In this document: one piece after another, positions 53,037 to 62,077 of the stretch
How the letters are laid out: each line of letters opens with the position of its first letter
Numbering within the stretch: position 1 is the first letter of the stretch
DNA from: Nitrospirota bacterium
Lineage (GTDB): Bacteria; Nitrospirota; Nitrospiria; Nitrospirales; Nitrospiraceae
Assembly (NCBI GenBank): GCA_016219645.1
Contig: JACRLR010000010.1
Span: 104,206 to 168,205 of the forward strand
DNA length: 64,000 nt
Direction: 5' to 3'
Notes under the pieces: generated by a model
Databases searched by the model: none
Told to the model about the DNA's origin: nothing
What the model saw: the letters and a program-made list of their open reading frames with translations, nothing else
Translations under genes and position numbers: made by a program

Positions 53037-53384
53037 CTAGGCTGACCCGGCTGGTTGCGCCAGCAGTGAATCAATCATTTCCTTGAACTGCCGCTTGGGC
53101 CTGGCCCCAACGAGTTTCTCAACGACTTGCCCGTTCTTGAAAAACAAAATCGTCGGGATACTCATGACTTGATAGCGGCCAGCGACTTCCGGGTTTTCAT
53201 CGGTGTTCAGTTTCCGTACTTTCATCTTTCCTGCATATTCTTTACCTAGTTCTTCAATGATTGGAGCGACCATCTGGCAAGGGCCGCACCAAACAGCCCA
53301 AAAGTCTACCATCACAAGTTCGGACGCCTTCATGACCTCTGCATCCCACGTTGCATCTTCAACCTTCAGTGCATCACCAGCCAC
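53037..53384 (-). CDS. trxA: Thioredoxin
   Basis: Active site WAVWCGPCQMVAPIIEEL, cis-Pro loop in VMSIPTILFFKNG, 115 residues. GTG start at 53384 with GGAGG upstream. It supplies reducing power to ribonucleotide reductase and peroxiredoxins such as Bcp. It sits 21 bp before recN on the same strand. Confidence 0.95.
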   Translation of the reverse strand: MAGDALKVEDATWDAEVMKASELVMVDFWAVWCGPCQMVAPIIEELGKEYAGKMKVRKLNTDENPEVAGRYQVMSIPTILFFKNGQVVEKLVGARPKRQFKEMIDSLLAQPAGSA

Positions 53385-53612
53385 GTCACAGCCCTCCTTC
53401 GCTCAGCACATAATAAATAACCGTGTTGGCATCGTATACCAGCCCTCTTCGAGGAGTCAAATCCAATGGATCGGCGAGAAGTGCACGCCTCGCGAGACAG
53501 GAAGTTCACAATTCCTGGTTCGAAGTTCCGGAAACTTCGGACCTCGAACCGTTATCCTTCCAACCCGTCGCGCGTATCCCGCCAGTCTCGCGCATCACGC
53601 GCAAAGATTTGT

Positions 53613-56078
53613 TCATCGACCAGTCCCATCCATTCCGGGTTGGGGCATCCCTGTCTGTGGGCTCCCATACGGCCCTCCAGGCGACGCCCACGGTAGACCC
53701 TTCTCACCGATCAGCAGTGGACTGAGGATACTTCGAACCACGGCTGTGCCGTAGCTGTCCGTCCAGCCGATCCCGGTCAGGCTCAACATGAAGAAGTACT
53801 GAGTGCGATCGGGAAACTGCACATAAAAGAGCCCCAGCGACCAGCACTTGCATGGGTTTTGATAGAGGCCGACGATGTCGTACTCCGGGCTTCTGCCGTT
53901 TTTCACATCGTAATAGCCCTTCGCGCCGACCGTCCAGCCCCAGGGAGTGCGAAACGCTCCTGTCGCTGTGACAAATTCAATCTCGTCGCTTGGGGCGTAG
54001 ACCTGACTAAATGAAATGGGATTCCACAGGTCTCCACGCTGTGCACGATTACCTTCCTGCGTGAAACGCTGCCCCACTTGGAGATACCAGTAGTTGGACT
54101 GCTGAACCCGAAAATCGGTATTGAATTGGCTCACTGACGACCGGTAAGGATCGAAAAACGCATCGATGGTCAGATACTGGTTAATGGCAGGCGGCTGACC
54201 GAGACCACCCCCAACACCTTGGCCAGGCGCGGCACTCTCCGACTGAGACTGAGTGAACTGAGGAGCCGTGTTGCCGATCACCGCCCGCAGCCAAAGATCA
54301 GAAAATTTCTTCCCCTCGACCGCCGTAGTCGCCGGCTGTAACGGCTGTTCCGCGTTTCCGAAGGTGGGATTCACTCCAGGTGTGAAATTGCGTGCCTGCG
54401 TCTGCACGCCCCCGACCTGCCAGCTCTGAGCCAGCGTGAGATCGAGCCAATTAAAGCTGCGGTTTCCTTCTTGCTCCAACAGCCGATTGCGGAGCATATA
54501 GGTCACCAGATTTTTCTTCGGTAGATTGTCGACCTGATCGATCTGAGTAATTTTCTCCTGAGTGGTCGGCGGGACATATTCATAGATGACGCTAGGCTCC
54601 ATGGTGTGCAGCAAGGTATTGCCCTCGCTCATTCCGAAGCGGCGGCTCAGCTTCGATGTCGCATCTAGCCCCGCCCAAAAAGTCTCTCGGTGCTGGCTTT
54701 CAGAATTCTGTACCCCGTGCGTGTAGTAGACCTCGCGCAGCTTGACCTGAGGAGTCAGACCCACGATGTGGCCGAAATTCAGGACACCTGTCGACAATCC
54801 CGGTAGAATGTCGATTCGATTCTGGGTAAATCCCTGTTCACGATAGAAGTTCACAAAATTTGTTTCCGCACCCAGCAAAATCGGCGAATTGAACAAGGAG
54901 CTGTTCGGGAGACTGTAGCCGACTTCCGGCAGACGCTGAAACGTATCCGCTCCTCCTGATTGCAACGGTAGCAGGTATTGACCGAGCAGATATGTGTTTC
55001 CGTAGGCCAGCCGCTGGTTCGCCAAGAGATTCGATTCGACGCTGGGAGCTGCCCGCGCGACTCCCGAGTTGCTCAATTGCTGGAGAAAGCTTGCGTCCGT
55101 TACATAGAACGCTTTCGCTCGCAGCGACAAGTCCGGCGTAAATTGCTGTGTATGGGTCCCGGTGATCAGAGCCCGAGTCTGCTTCGCATCCTGTCCCGTC
55201 GGATCCACGCCGGCCACATCCGGAAGCTCTGTCTGCTGTAAAGCAGTGACGAGCCACTGCCCGCGAGATTGCCGGTCCAACACATACCGATACTTGAAAT
55301 CGCTGCCATACCCGAGTTTCGAGTAGTAGAACGGGGAGGCCGTCAGGTCCTGACTAGGATTAATGGCCCAAAAAAAGCTTTCTTGGGCGTGCATCCCGAA
55401 ACGATTGTTGTACCCGACAGTAGGAATGAGAAACCCTGTTTGTCGCTTCGAGAGCGGATATGTCAACGTGGGAATAGGGATCACCGGGACATCATTCACA
55501 CAAAACCATGCACCGGTAAACGCCACACTGTCGCCGACCTTGAGGTCAAGATCCTTGAATGTAAACCGCCATGCCGGGGTCTCACCCTTCTGCGCATCGC
55601 AGTTCGTAAAGCGGCCCGCCTTTACCCGATAGTGCTCTTCGGAAAACCGCTGCAGGAGCCCCCCCTCCACCGAAGTATTTGTGGGCTTGAGATACACTCG
55701 TCCGTGTGTGACCACCCCGGCCTCGGTATTTACGTTGAGTTCCAACCGTTCGGTCACGAGATCAGCTTTGGGATCAGTAAGTCGAACGTGGCCCGTGGCA
55801 ATCAAAATGCCCGGCAAAGCCTGGATCGTTATGTGATCGGCCGTCAGCCGCAAGGTGCCCTGGGTGACCATGACTGAGCCATCGGCTTCATAGATTTCTT
55901 GTTCCTGGAGATAATCAATTCTTTCTGCCGTGATATCGAGCGGTGGCGCACCAGCGGAGGTCGTCGTCGCTGAGGAACTTCCCCCATTCCCTTCGGCACC
56001 CCCTGCAAGTGGAAAGAGGATCCCCAGCATCAGCCAACCGACCAGACACATCCCCAGCCGCATCGCGATGCCTGCCAT
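53613..56078 (-). CDS. lptD: LPS-assembly protein LptD
   Basis: N-terminal signal region (LGMCLVGWLMLGILFPLAGG). An OstA/LptA-like beta-jellyroll at about 45-150 has 'LDITAERIDYLQEQEIYEADGSVMVTQGTLRLTADHITIQ'. A long outer-membrane beta-barrel with aromatic-rich strands runs to the end. Cys residues near 'FTNCDAQ', 'WFCVND' and 'NPCKCWSL' can supply LptD disulfides. It inserts LPS at the cell surface. The ATG at 56078 lies 1 nt after the folC stop codon (TGA-T-ATG). Confidence 0.92.
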   Translation of the reverse strand: MAGIAMRLGMCLVGWLMLGILFPLAGGAEGNGGSSSATTTSAGAPPLDITAERIDYLQEQEIYEADGSVMVTQGTLRLTADHITIQALPGILIATGHVRLTDPKADLVTERLELNVNTEAGVVTHGRVYLKPTNTSVEGGLLQRFSEEHYRVKAGRFTNCDAQKGETPAWRFTFKDLDLKVGDSVAFTGAWFCVNDVPVIPIPTLTYPLSKRQTGFLIPTVGYNNRFGMHAQESFFWAINPSQDLTASPFYYSKLGYGSDFKYRYVLDRQSRGQWLVTALQQTELPDVAGVDPTGQDAKQTRALITGTHTQQFTPDLSLRAKAFYVTDASFLQQLSNSGVARAAPSVESNLLANQRLAYGNTYLLGQYLLPLQSGGADTFQRLPEVGYSLPNSSLFNSPILLGAETNFVNFYREQGFTQNRIDILPGLSTGVLNFGHIVGLTPQVKLREVYYTHGVQNSESQHRETFWAGLDATSKLSRRFGMSEGNTLLHTMEPSVIYEYVPPTTQEKITQIDQVDNLPKKNLVTYMLRNRLLEQEGNRSFNWLDLTLAQSWQVGGVQTQARNFTPGVNPTFGNAEQPLQPATTAVEGKKFSDLWLRAVIGNTAPQFTQSQSESAAPGQGVGGGLGQPPAINQYLTIDAFFDPYRSSVSQFNTDFRVQQSNYWYLQVGQRFTQEGNRAQRGDLWNPISFSQVYAPSDEIEFVTATGAFRTPWGWTVGAKGYYDVKNGRSPEYDIVGLYQNPCKCWSLGLFYVQFPDRTQYFFMLSLTGIGWTDSYGTAVVRSILSPLLIGEKGLPWASPGGPYGSPQTGMPQPGMDGTGR

Positions 56079-56079
56079 A

Positions 56080-57375
56080 TCAGCCACGAAGCGGCGAGAG
56101 CCCACAGCCACGAAACCATGCCTTACACTCTCCGACAAGCATGAGCGAGCCCGTGACACAGACCAAACCGTCAGGCGTGGCTAGCTGATTGGCAAGCGCC
56201 ATCGCATCAGTCACCGACGGCACTACATACGGGTGAGGCAGCAGCCCCCCAGTTGAGGTTCGAAGTTCCTGAGCAGTTGCAGCGCGTGGGAGATCCGACT
56301 GCGTCAATACTACCTCATCGACAAGATCCCTGAGCGGTTCGACAAAGCCTCGATGGTTCTTGTCCCGCATCATTCCCAACACAAGCACTACAGGGCGGAA
56401 CAGACGGAACCGGTCAGAGCGCAGGAGGTAGTCGGCCAAAGCCTTAGCCGCGGCAGGATTGTGCGCGCCATCCAGCAGGATCGTCGGCCGCCGATCGACA
56501 ACTTCCAATCGCCCTGCCCAATCGACCAGACCCAAGCCCGATCGTACCGCCTCTTCTGTGACAAGAATCCCTTGGGGTGCTGCCGCTTCCAACAGCGCCA
56601 GCGCACAGGCGGCATTATCAAGCTGATGGCGGCCCTCCAGGGCACAATTTAATCCATCATATTGCATGCCAAGACCACGATAGGAAAATCGCCTGGGGGT
56701 CTCTCCTTCTGTGCGAAACTCTTCATCCAGACGAACCAGCGGGGCCTCTCTCTCCCTCGCCACCTTTTCGATAGTCCGCCATGCCTCATCTTCGAGCCGG
56801 CCCACCACCACCGGTACCCCGGACTTGATGACACCGGCCTTCTCGAAGGCGATCGATGCGAGCGTACTGCCCAAATATTCCTGATGGTCGAAGGCAATCG
56901 TCGTGACTGCAGAGGCCATGGGCATGACGATGTTGGTCGCATCAAATCGTCCCCCCAAACCGACCTCTATCACTGCCACGTCGACCCCTGAATCGGCAAA
57001 ATGCTGAAACGCCATCGCCGTTGTGTATTCGAAAAATGTCGGCGACAGCTCCTCACCACAGAGGGTCTTCAGTTGTTCGGTCAAGAGAGCCACCTGAGAT
57101 TCATCAATCATGTCGCCATTCACACGGATTCGTTCTCGGAACTCCACCAGATGAGGCGAGGTATAGAGCCCCACTCGATACCCAGCGGCCTGCAACACAG
57201 CAGCAACTATGGCCGCAGTAGACCCTTTCCCATTTGTCCCGGCGATGTGCAGCGCACGGTATCGGGTCTGTGGCATCCCGAGTCGCACCATTAACTCCTT
57301 CATCGTCGCAAGACCCAGTTTGATGCCATGCTTTTGTAGACTGTACAGATAGGTCACGGCAGAGGAATAGGTCAT
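56080..57375 (-). CDS. folC: Folylpolyglutamate/dihydrofolate synthase
   Basis: Mur-ligase fold: ATP loop LHIAGTNGKGSTAAIV, 'GLYTSPHLVEFRERI', 'VGLGGRFDATNIVM', 'LLDGAHNPAAAKALADY' and the C-terminal domain 'VLVLGMMRDKNHRGFV'. It adds glutamate to dihydropteroate and folates. Directly upstream of, and coupled to, lptD. Length 431 is standard. Confidence 0.95.
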   Translation of the reverse strand: MTYSSAVTYLYSLQKHGIKLGLATMKELMVRLGMPQTRYRALHIAGTNGKGSTAAIVAAVLQAAGYRVGLYTSPHLVEFRERIRVNGDMIDESQVALLTEQLKTLCGEELSPTFFEYTTAMAFQHFADSGVDVAVIEVGLGGRFDATNIVMPMASAVTTIAFDHQEYLGSTLASIAFEKAGVIKSGVPVVVGRLEDEAWRTIEKVAREREAPLVRLDEEFRTEGETPRRFSYRGLGMQYDGLNCALEGRHQLDNAACALALLEAAAPQGILVTEEAVRSGLGLVDWAGRLEVVDRRPTILLDGAHNPAAAKALADYLLRSDRFRLFRPVVLVLGMMRDKNHRGFVEPLRDLVDEVVLTQSDLPRAATAQELRTSTGGLLPHPYVVPSVTDAMALANQLATPDGLVCVTGSLMLVGECKAWFRGCGLSPLRG

Positions 57376-57429
57376 GGTGTAACCAGGCAGGATGGAGACT
57401 AACCAGAATTCTTCATGGAGGGCCCAGTC

Positions 57430-57614
57430 TTAACCCGCATTATTCACGAAGGCTTCTACTACAACCGCCGATACGCTGTTCCGACGGGCGTGCTCGCCAC
57501 TCAGTCGGTCAACATACTGTTCAAGTATGCTTCCCTCCTTCCCGCCTGCGCTTGCCCGTCTCACGACGCGTCTCAGCGGTTTCGTCACGAACCCTCGTGA
57601 ATAATGCGGGTTAA
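57430..57614. mobile_element. MITE-like element, copy 1 (185 bp)
   Basis: Perfect 20-bp terminal inverted repeats TTAACCCGCATTATTCACGA (57430-57449) and its complement (57595-57614) enclose about 145 bp with internal hairpins and no coding potential. The right end carries the accD stop codon (TAA at 57611-57613). The interior is visibly homologous to copy 2 (shared CGCCGAT...GCTGTT and ACGACGCGTCTCAG blocks). Family not identified. Confidence 0.85.
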
Positions 57615-58447
57615 AAGTGGGCGACGAGAGTGCTGAGGGTGTCTTTCAGCTGTTTGCGCTCCACGATCATATCGATCATGCCGTGCTCTAACAGGAACTC
57701 CGCTCGCTGAAACTGATCCGGCAACTGCTGCTTTATAGTCTGCTCAATCACGCGGGGGCCGGCAAAGCCGATCAGCGCTTTCGGTTCGGCCAGAATCACA
57801 TCGCCCAGCATGGCAACGCTGGCAGTGACTCCCCCAAAGGTCGGATCGGCTAACAGGCACACAAAGGGAAGTTTGGCTTCGCCCAGCTTGGCGACAGCGG
57901 CAGAGGTTTTTGCCATCTGCATGAGAGAGAGAATCCCCTCTTGCATCCTGGCTCCTCCCGAAGTCGTGACCAAAATGACCGGCAATCTGCTCTCCAGGGC
58001 GCGATCGATCGCCCTACAGATTTTTTCCCCGACGACCGATCCCATACTACCACCCATAAAGCTGAAGTCGAACACACAGAGCACCACACGACGGCCGTTC
58101 ATCATCCCTTCACCGATCATCATGGCATCTTTTCGCCCGGTCTTCTCCTGGTGTTCCTTCACACGGTCCTTGTACGATTTCGAATCCTGAAAATTCAGTG
58201 GGTCTTGCGGGCTAAGCTCCGCATCCCACTCTTTGTACGTCCCGAGGTCGACCAAGAGTGCTATACGCTCCATAACAGAAATCGGAAAATGATAATCACA
58301 CTTCGGGCATACTTTATTATTGCGCTCAACTTCTTTCCGATAGACGATTTCTCGGCAATGGTTACACTTGAGCCACATACCTTCCGATATCTTGGATCGT
58401 TTTGGAGCTTCAACCTCAGCCGTCTTCTGTTTTTTAAACCAGGCCAT
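57611..58447 (-). CDS. accD: Acetyl-CoA carboxylase carboxyltransferase beta subunit
   Basis: N-terminal zinc ribbon (CNHCREIVYRKE...CPKCDYHF), then the crotonase-like fold with 'RKDAMMIGEGMMNGRRVVLCVFDFSFMGGSMGSVVGEK' and 'TTSGGARMQEGILSLMQMAKTSAA'. It transfers CO2 from biotin to acetyl-CoA with AccA. GGAGG precedes the ATG at 58447. Its stop codon is supplied by the end of the MITE-like element. Confidence 0.95.
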   Translation of the reverse strand: MAWFKKQKTAEVEAPKRSKISEGMWLKCNHCREIVYRKEVERNNKVCPKCDYHFPISVMERIALLVDLGTYKEWDAELSPQDPLNFQDSKSYKDRVKEHQEKTGRKDAMMIGEGMMNGRRVVLCVFDFSFMGGSMGSVVGEKICRAIDRALESRLPVILVTTSGGARMQEGILSLMQMAKTSAAVAKLGEAKLPFVCLLADPTFGGVTASVAMLGDVILAEPKALIGFAGPRVIEQTIKQQLPDQFQRAEFLLEHGMIDMIVERKQLKDTLSTLVAHF

Positions 58448-58483
58448 GTTGCATTCCTCCTAGCTCGCCGGCGTGACTCCCGC

Positions 58484-58665
58484 CATCCGGGAAACGTGAA
58501 TCGTGAAGCGTATCTCGTAGGAAGGCGGAGCTGATAGCTAATGGCATATGCCACGAACAAAGACAATTCTGTCCTTGCTCTACGATCTTGCTATCGGCCA
58601 TAAGCCATACGCTCTTTTCTTCTGACGAGAGACGAACGACGCTTCACGAACGACGGGTGACGACG
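58484..58665 (-). repeat. Degenerate GTGAA/CGTGAAGCG hairpin upstream of accD
   Basis: CGTGAATCGTGAAGCGT (~58494-58510) faces ACGCTTCACGAACGACGGG (~58638-58656), with further CTCGTAG/GACGAGAG pairing. The loop carries no ORF that I can support. It resembles in style the other simple-motif hairpins but starts about 70 bp away from the nickel transporter stop codon. Confidence 0.5.
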
Positions 58666-58734
58666 CCGGTAGAATACCATAGCGACCCTTGTGACGCACG
58701 TAGATTTCCTGTCGAGGAAGGTACGAGTTGCGCG

Positions 58735-59442
58735 TCAGAAGTGCCGACTGCCCATGGCGATGTGAAACATCATCATGAGTCCGACGCCAACGCTTCCGAG
58801 ACTCGCCAGCCCCTGGACTGCCAGAAAGACGGGGCGCCCGAGGCTCAGTGACCACAATACCGGAAGGCTCACGGCTATCCCAACCAGCATCATCCCCATA
58901 ATTGAGCCAAGTCCGAACACTGCAATATAGGTCAGCCCCTCCGATACAGACTGCACGGACGACAGCACGATCAACAGCAGGGCCGCCGACCCAGCCAAGC
59001 CATGGGCCATACCGATACAGAACGGTCGAACGGAATCACGCCACCAATGTCCGTGCCGGTGATTCTCAGCCAACGCATGACTATGCAGATGTACATGCTG
59101 TTCACCGTCATGGTCATGTGTATGGAGATGCCAGCGTTCCCGGACCAACCGCATTCCGAGCATGCCACCCAGAAGCACGAGCATGGCACCGACACCAAAC
59201 TCCGCCGCCAGGGCGAAGGGTTCGGGAATTTGCACCTGGAGCACCAGTACCATCGCTCCGACCAGCAACAACACCACTGTATGTCCGAGTCCCCAGCTCA
59301 ATCCAATCAGGCCGGAAGCACGAAGCGAGGGCCGTTGTGCGAGCACCGTAGAGACGGCAGCCAGGTGGTCCGTGTCCAGCGCGTGACGGAGCCCCAGCAC
59401 CAACCCAAGGCCTAACAGGGTAAGGAATTCAGTTTCCAACAT
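58735..59442 (-). CDS. NicO/UreH-type nickel-cobalt transporter
   Basis: Six or so transmembrane helices. The metal-transport signature RHALDTDHLAAVST (H-x4-D-H) is in helix 1-2, and a His-rich cytosolic loop follows (HLHTHDHDGEQHVHLHSHALAENHRHGH). 'GMAHGLAGSAALLLIVL' is the second signature. It likely moves Ni2+ or Co2+; direction is not certain since RcnA-type exporters share the fold. Located between accD and moaA, flanked by the two MITE-like elements. Confidence 0.85.
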   Translation of the reverse strand: MLETEFLTLLGLGLVLGLRHALDTDHLAAVSTVLAQRPSLRASGLIGLSWGLGHTVVLLLVGAMVLVLQVQIPEPFALAAEFGVGAMLVLLGGMLGMRLVRERWHLHTHDHDGEQHVHLHSHALAENHRHGHWWRDSVRPFCIGMAHGLAGSAALLLIVLSSVQSVSEGLTYIAVFGLGSIMGMMLVGIAVSLPVLWSLSLGRPVFLAVQGLASLGSVGVGLMMMFHIAMGSRHF

Positions 59443-59467
59443 GGGAGCATCGACAGGAATTCGCCCC

Positions 59468-59659
59468 AGCCCGCATTATTCATGAACACTTCTGCTGCAA
59501 TCGCCGATCCGCTGCTGCGACAAGCCTTCGGTCGGCGGGCTCGCCCCTCGGACCCTCAACGTACTGCGCGAGTACGCCTCGGGTTCTCGGAGCTCCGTGC
59601 GCCGCTCTCGCGACGCGGCTCAGTGATTTCGCGACGAACCGTCATGAATAATGCGGGCT
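59468..59659. mobile_element. MITE-like element, copy 2 (192 bp)
   Basis: Perfect 18-bp terminal inverted repeats AGCCCGCATTATTCATGA (59468-59485) and complement (59642-59659). Internal blocks are shared with copy 1, including CTTCTGCTGCAATCGCCGAT and CGCGACGCGGCTCAGTGATT. No ORF. It lies between the nickel transporter start and the moaA stop. Confidence 0.85.
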
Positions 59660-59690
59660 AGGCCATTGGTATCGCCGACCAGATGGATCG

Positions 59691-60743
59691 TCAGCCGCCT
59701 CGAGCATGCATTTCGAGATGTGGATTTTCACGAAGTTTCTCAATACCGATGAGCCCCCCAACACGTAACCCGTCACGTTCAAGGGCTCTGCGCTCTTCTG
59801 CGCCTCGGTCGCTGCGGCCTTCCCAGCCGGCACGGAGCAAGACCCGCATCTCGTCCGCCGCTGCACCGGCACGGAGGGGCGTTCGGAGGTCTGTACCTGT
59901 GGTCGCATACAGACAGCGATACCACATGCCGTCGGCGGTCACCCGGCTACGATCGCAGGTGGCGCAGAACGGTGTGGTCGTCGAAGGAATAATCCCGAAG
60001 GTCGTTCCATCCGACAATAGATATCGCTGAGCCGGCGCAGCTCCCCGCTCAGGTATCGGCTCGATTACCCCATAGTACCTGCTCAGCAGAGTGAGCATCT
60101 CAGCTCGAGAAAATACTTGCTGTTGAGACCAATCGTTCGCACCCCCGACGTCCATATACTCGATGAATCGAACCTCCGCCTGCACCTGTTTGGCAAACTC
60201 GATCAGTGCGACCAGCTCATCGTCATTGAACCCCCGAATCGCCACCGTATCGAGTTTCAGGCCGGTGAACCCCGCACGGCCGACCGACTCAATCCCCTCC
60301 ATCACGCGGGCATACTCATCCCGGCGGGTGAGTTGACGAAATCGTTCCGGCCTCAACGTATCGAGGCTGATCGTGACACGGTGAAGCCCTGCTTCATACA
60401 GAGCCTCAGCCTGTTCTGCCAGAAGAATCCCATTCGTCGTCAATGCGATTTCTGTCACCAGCCGGTTTTGGAGCAGCAGGCGAATCAGTCGAGGCAAGTC
60501 TCGTCGAAGCAATGGCTCTCCACCGGTCAGCCGCACCCGATCGACACCCAGATCGGTAAAACAGCCCGTCAGCGTTGCCATTTCTTCATACGTCAGCACA
60601 TCCTCCCGCGGTAACCAGACATAGTCCTGTTCCGGCATACAGTACTTGCAGCGGAGATTGCATCGATCCGTCACGGACAACCGCAAACTCCGCAACGGCC
60701 GGCCAAACACATCGGCAACGCTATCTTTTGATAATTCGCTCAT
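59691..60743 (-). CDS. moaA: GTP 3',8-cyclase MoaA
   Basis: N-terminal radical-SAM cluster CNLRCKYCMPEQ and 'RLTGGEPLLRRDL'. C-terminal cluster CATCDRSRVTADGMWYRC and the essential GG tail (HARGG). It makes the cyclic intermediate that becomes cPMP with MoaC, the first step of molybdopterin synthesis. The start is taken at 60743; the upstream frame (GYKGVKGK...) is translated repeat DNA. Confidence 0.95.
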   Translation of the reverse strand: MSELSKDSVADVFGRPLRSLRLSVTDRCNLRCKYCMPEQDYVWLPREDVLTYEEMATLTGCFTDLGVDRVRLTGGEPLLRRDLPRLIRLLLQNRLVTEIALTTNGILLAEQAEALYEAGLHRVTISLDTLRPERFRQLTRRDEYARVMEGIESVGRAGFTGLKLDTVAIRGFNDDELVALIEFAKQVQAEVRFIEYMDVGGANDWSQQQVFSRAEMLTLLSRYYGVIEPIPERGAAPAQRYLLSDGTTFGIIPSTTTPFCATCDRSRVTADGMWYRCLYATTGTDLRTPLRAGAAADEMRVLLRAGWEGRSDRGAEERRALERDGLRVGGLIGIEKLRENPHLEMHARGG

Positions 60744-60754
60744 GCCCTGCGATT

Positions 60755-60799
60755 TGCCTTTTACCCCTTTATATCCCCTACCCCTCACGCCTCACGTCT
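60755..60799 (-). repeat. GTGAGGCGTGAGGGGT arm between moaDE and moaA
   Basis: On the minus strand the moaDE stop codon is followed immediately by GACGTGAGGCGTGAGGGGTA, one arm of the simple-motif family. No complementary arm is evident here, so this is a single-arm copy. Confidence 0.55.
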
Positions 60800-61498
60800 T
60801 TAGGGGTGTTCCTCCACCCAAACTTCGCCTTCCGGCGTGTGTTCGCGTTTCCAGATCGGCGTTATGCGTTTCAACTCAGCGATCGCCCATTCACAGGCAC
60901 GGAACGCCTCGGCCCGATGCTCCGCCCCCACGACTATCAGCACGATGTTGTCGCCGATGCCGATTTCTCCATACCGGTGCAGGATCGCGACCTCGATGAT
61001 GTCGAAATCCTTTAACGCCTGCTCGCGGATCTCGCGCAGCTTGGTTTGGGCCATTCCTTCGTAATGCTCGAAGGTAATGCGATCGATATCACGCCCTTTC
61101 GAGCGATCACGGGCAATACCCAGAAATGTCGCAATGCCGCCGATGCGCTTCGACTTGCCTCGCACCAGATTGATCACAGCGTCGACAGAAAAATCCTCCC
61201 GTTGCACACGGACAAGCTGGATATCATTGCTGACCGGATCCATTGGTGCTCCACCGGCAAATGGAGGCAACAGCGCTACCTCATCACCCTCTCGAATATC
61301 CGTCTCCTCATGGGCGATTTCCTGGTTTACCGACACCAGGATTTTCTTCTTATGGATGAGCTCCCCAATCATCGGATACCCTACCTCAAGAAGCTCAACC
61401 AAATCTTTCACTTTCTGCCCATTTGACATTGTCGTGGTGAGAGAATCCTGATTCCCAGCCAATGACTTGGTCATGCCGAATAGTTTGACCGTGACCAT
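60800..61498 (-). CDS. MoaD-MoaE fusion, molybdopterin synthase
   Basis: Residues 1-83 are MoaD (ubiquitin-like; 'MVTVKLFGM...VNQEIAHEETDIREGDEVALLPPFAGG'). From about 95 comes MoaE ('VQREDFSVDAVINLVRGKSKRIGGIATFLGIARDRSKGRDIDRITFEHYEGMA...WKREHTPEGEVWVEEHP'). In separate MoaD the terminal Gly-Gly is thiocarboxylated; here GG is followed by APMDPVSND and MoaE, so proteolytic release would be needed, as described for MoaX of Mycobacterium tuberculosis. It lies between moaC and moaA. Confidence 0.9.
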   Translation of the reverse strand: MVTVKLFGMTKSLAGNQDSLTTTMSNGQKVKDLVELLEVGYPMIGELIHKKKILVSVNQEIAHEETDIREGDEVALLPPFAGGAPMDPVSNDIQLVRVQREDFSVDAVINLVRGKSKRIGGIATFLGIARDRSKGRDIDRITFEHYEGMAQTKLREIREQALKDFDIIEVAILHRYGEIGIGDNIVLIVVGAEHRAEAFRACEWAIAELKRITPIWKREHTPEGEVWVEEHP

Positions 61499-61504
61499 GA
61501 ATTC

Positions 61505-61585
61505 AATAATGTGGAGTGAGGAATGTGAAATGTGGAATTTGGACTAACCCCCTGGCGATATTTCTCATTCCACATTCCTCATTCA
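61505..61585 (-). terminator. Degenerate-motif hairpin directly after moaC
   Basis: GAGGAATGTGAAATGTGGAA (~61520-61540) faces ATTCCACATTCCTCATTC (61568-61585). The stem begins 1 bp after the moaC stop codon. The loop contains GGACTAACCCCCTGGCG. Same layout as the other stop-codon hairpins. Confidence 0.65.
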
Positions 61586-62077
61586 TCATTTCCTTATATA
61601 GGTGCCAGACTTCCCACCAGACTTCGCTAAAAGGCTGATGTCGCTGAAACTCATCCCGCGATCAACCGCTTTACACATGTCGTAGATCGTGAGAGCGGCC
61701 ACTGAGGCAGCCGTCATCGCTTCCATTTCCACCCCGGTCGGTCCAGTCGTCTTGATGGTCGCAATGATGGTGATCGAACAACGACCTTCGCGATCTGGCT
61801 GAGGTTCTTCTTTGAAGGAGATATCAACAGCGGTGAGAAGAATCGGATGGCACATGGGAATGAGGTCCGGAGTCCTCTTAGCCCCCATCACGCCTGCGAC
61901 CTGTGCCACAGCCAACACGTCACCCTTGGCAATCTTACCCCGCTGAATCTTTTCAAGGGTTTCTGGCTGGAGAAAAACTATAGCCTGAGCGGTCGCGACT
62001 CTCTCGGTCGAATTTTTGGCGCTGACATCGACCATCCGCGCGCGCCCTGACTCGTTAAAATGGGTGAGCTCTGCCAT
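61586..62077 (-). CDS. moaC: Cyclic pyranopterin monophosphate synthase MoaC
   Basis: Canonical MoaC: 'MVDVSAKNSTERVATA', 'GDVLAVAQVAGVMGAKRTPDLIPMCHPILLT' and 'TTGPTGVEMEAMTAASVAALTIYDMCKAVD'. Length 163. It completes cPMP formation after MoaA. First gene of the minus-strand moa cluster moaC-moaDE-moaA. In a nitrite oxidiser this cofactor would serve the molybdopterin enzyme nitrite oxidoreductase (inference). Confidence 0.95.
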   Translation of the reverse strand: MAELTHFNESGRARMVDVSAKNSTERVATAQAIVFLQPETLEKIQRGKIAKGDVLAVAQVAGVMGAKRTPDLIPMCHPILLTAVDISFKEEPQPDREGRCSITIIATIKTTGPTGVEMEAMTAASVAALTIYDMCKAVDRGMSFSDISLLAKSGGKSGTYIRK

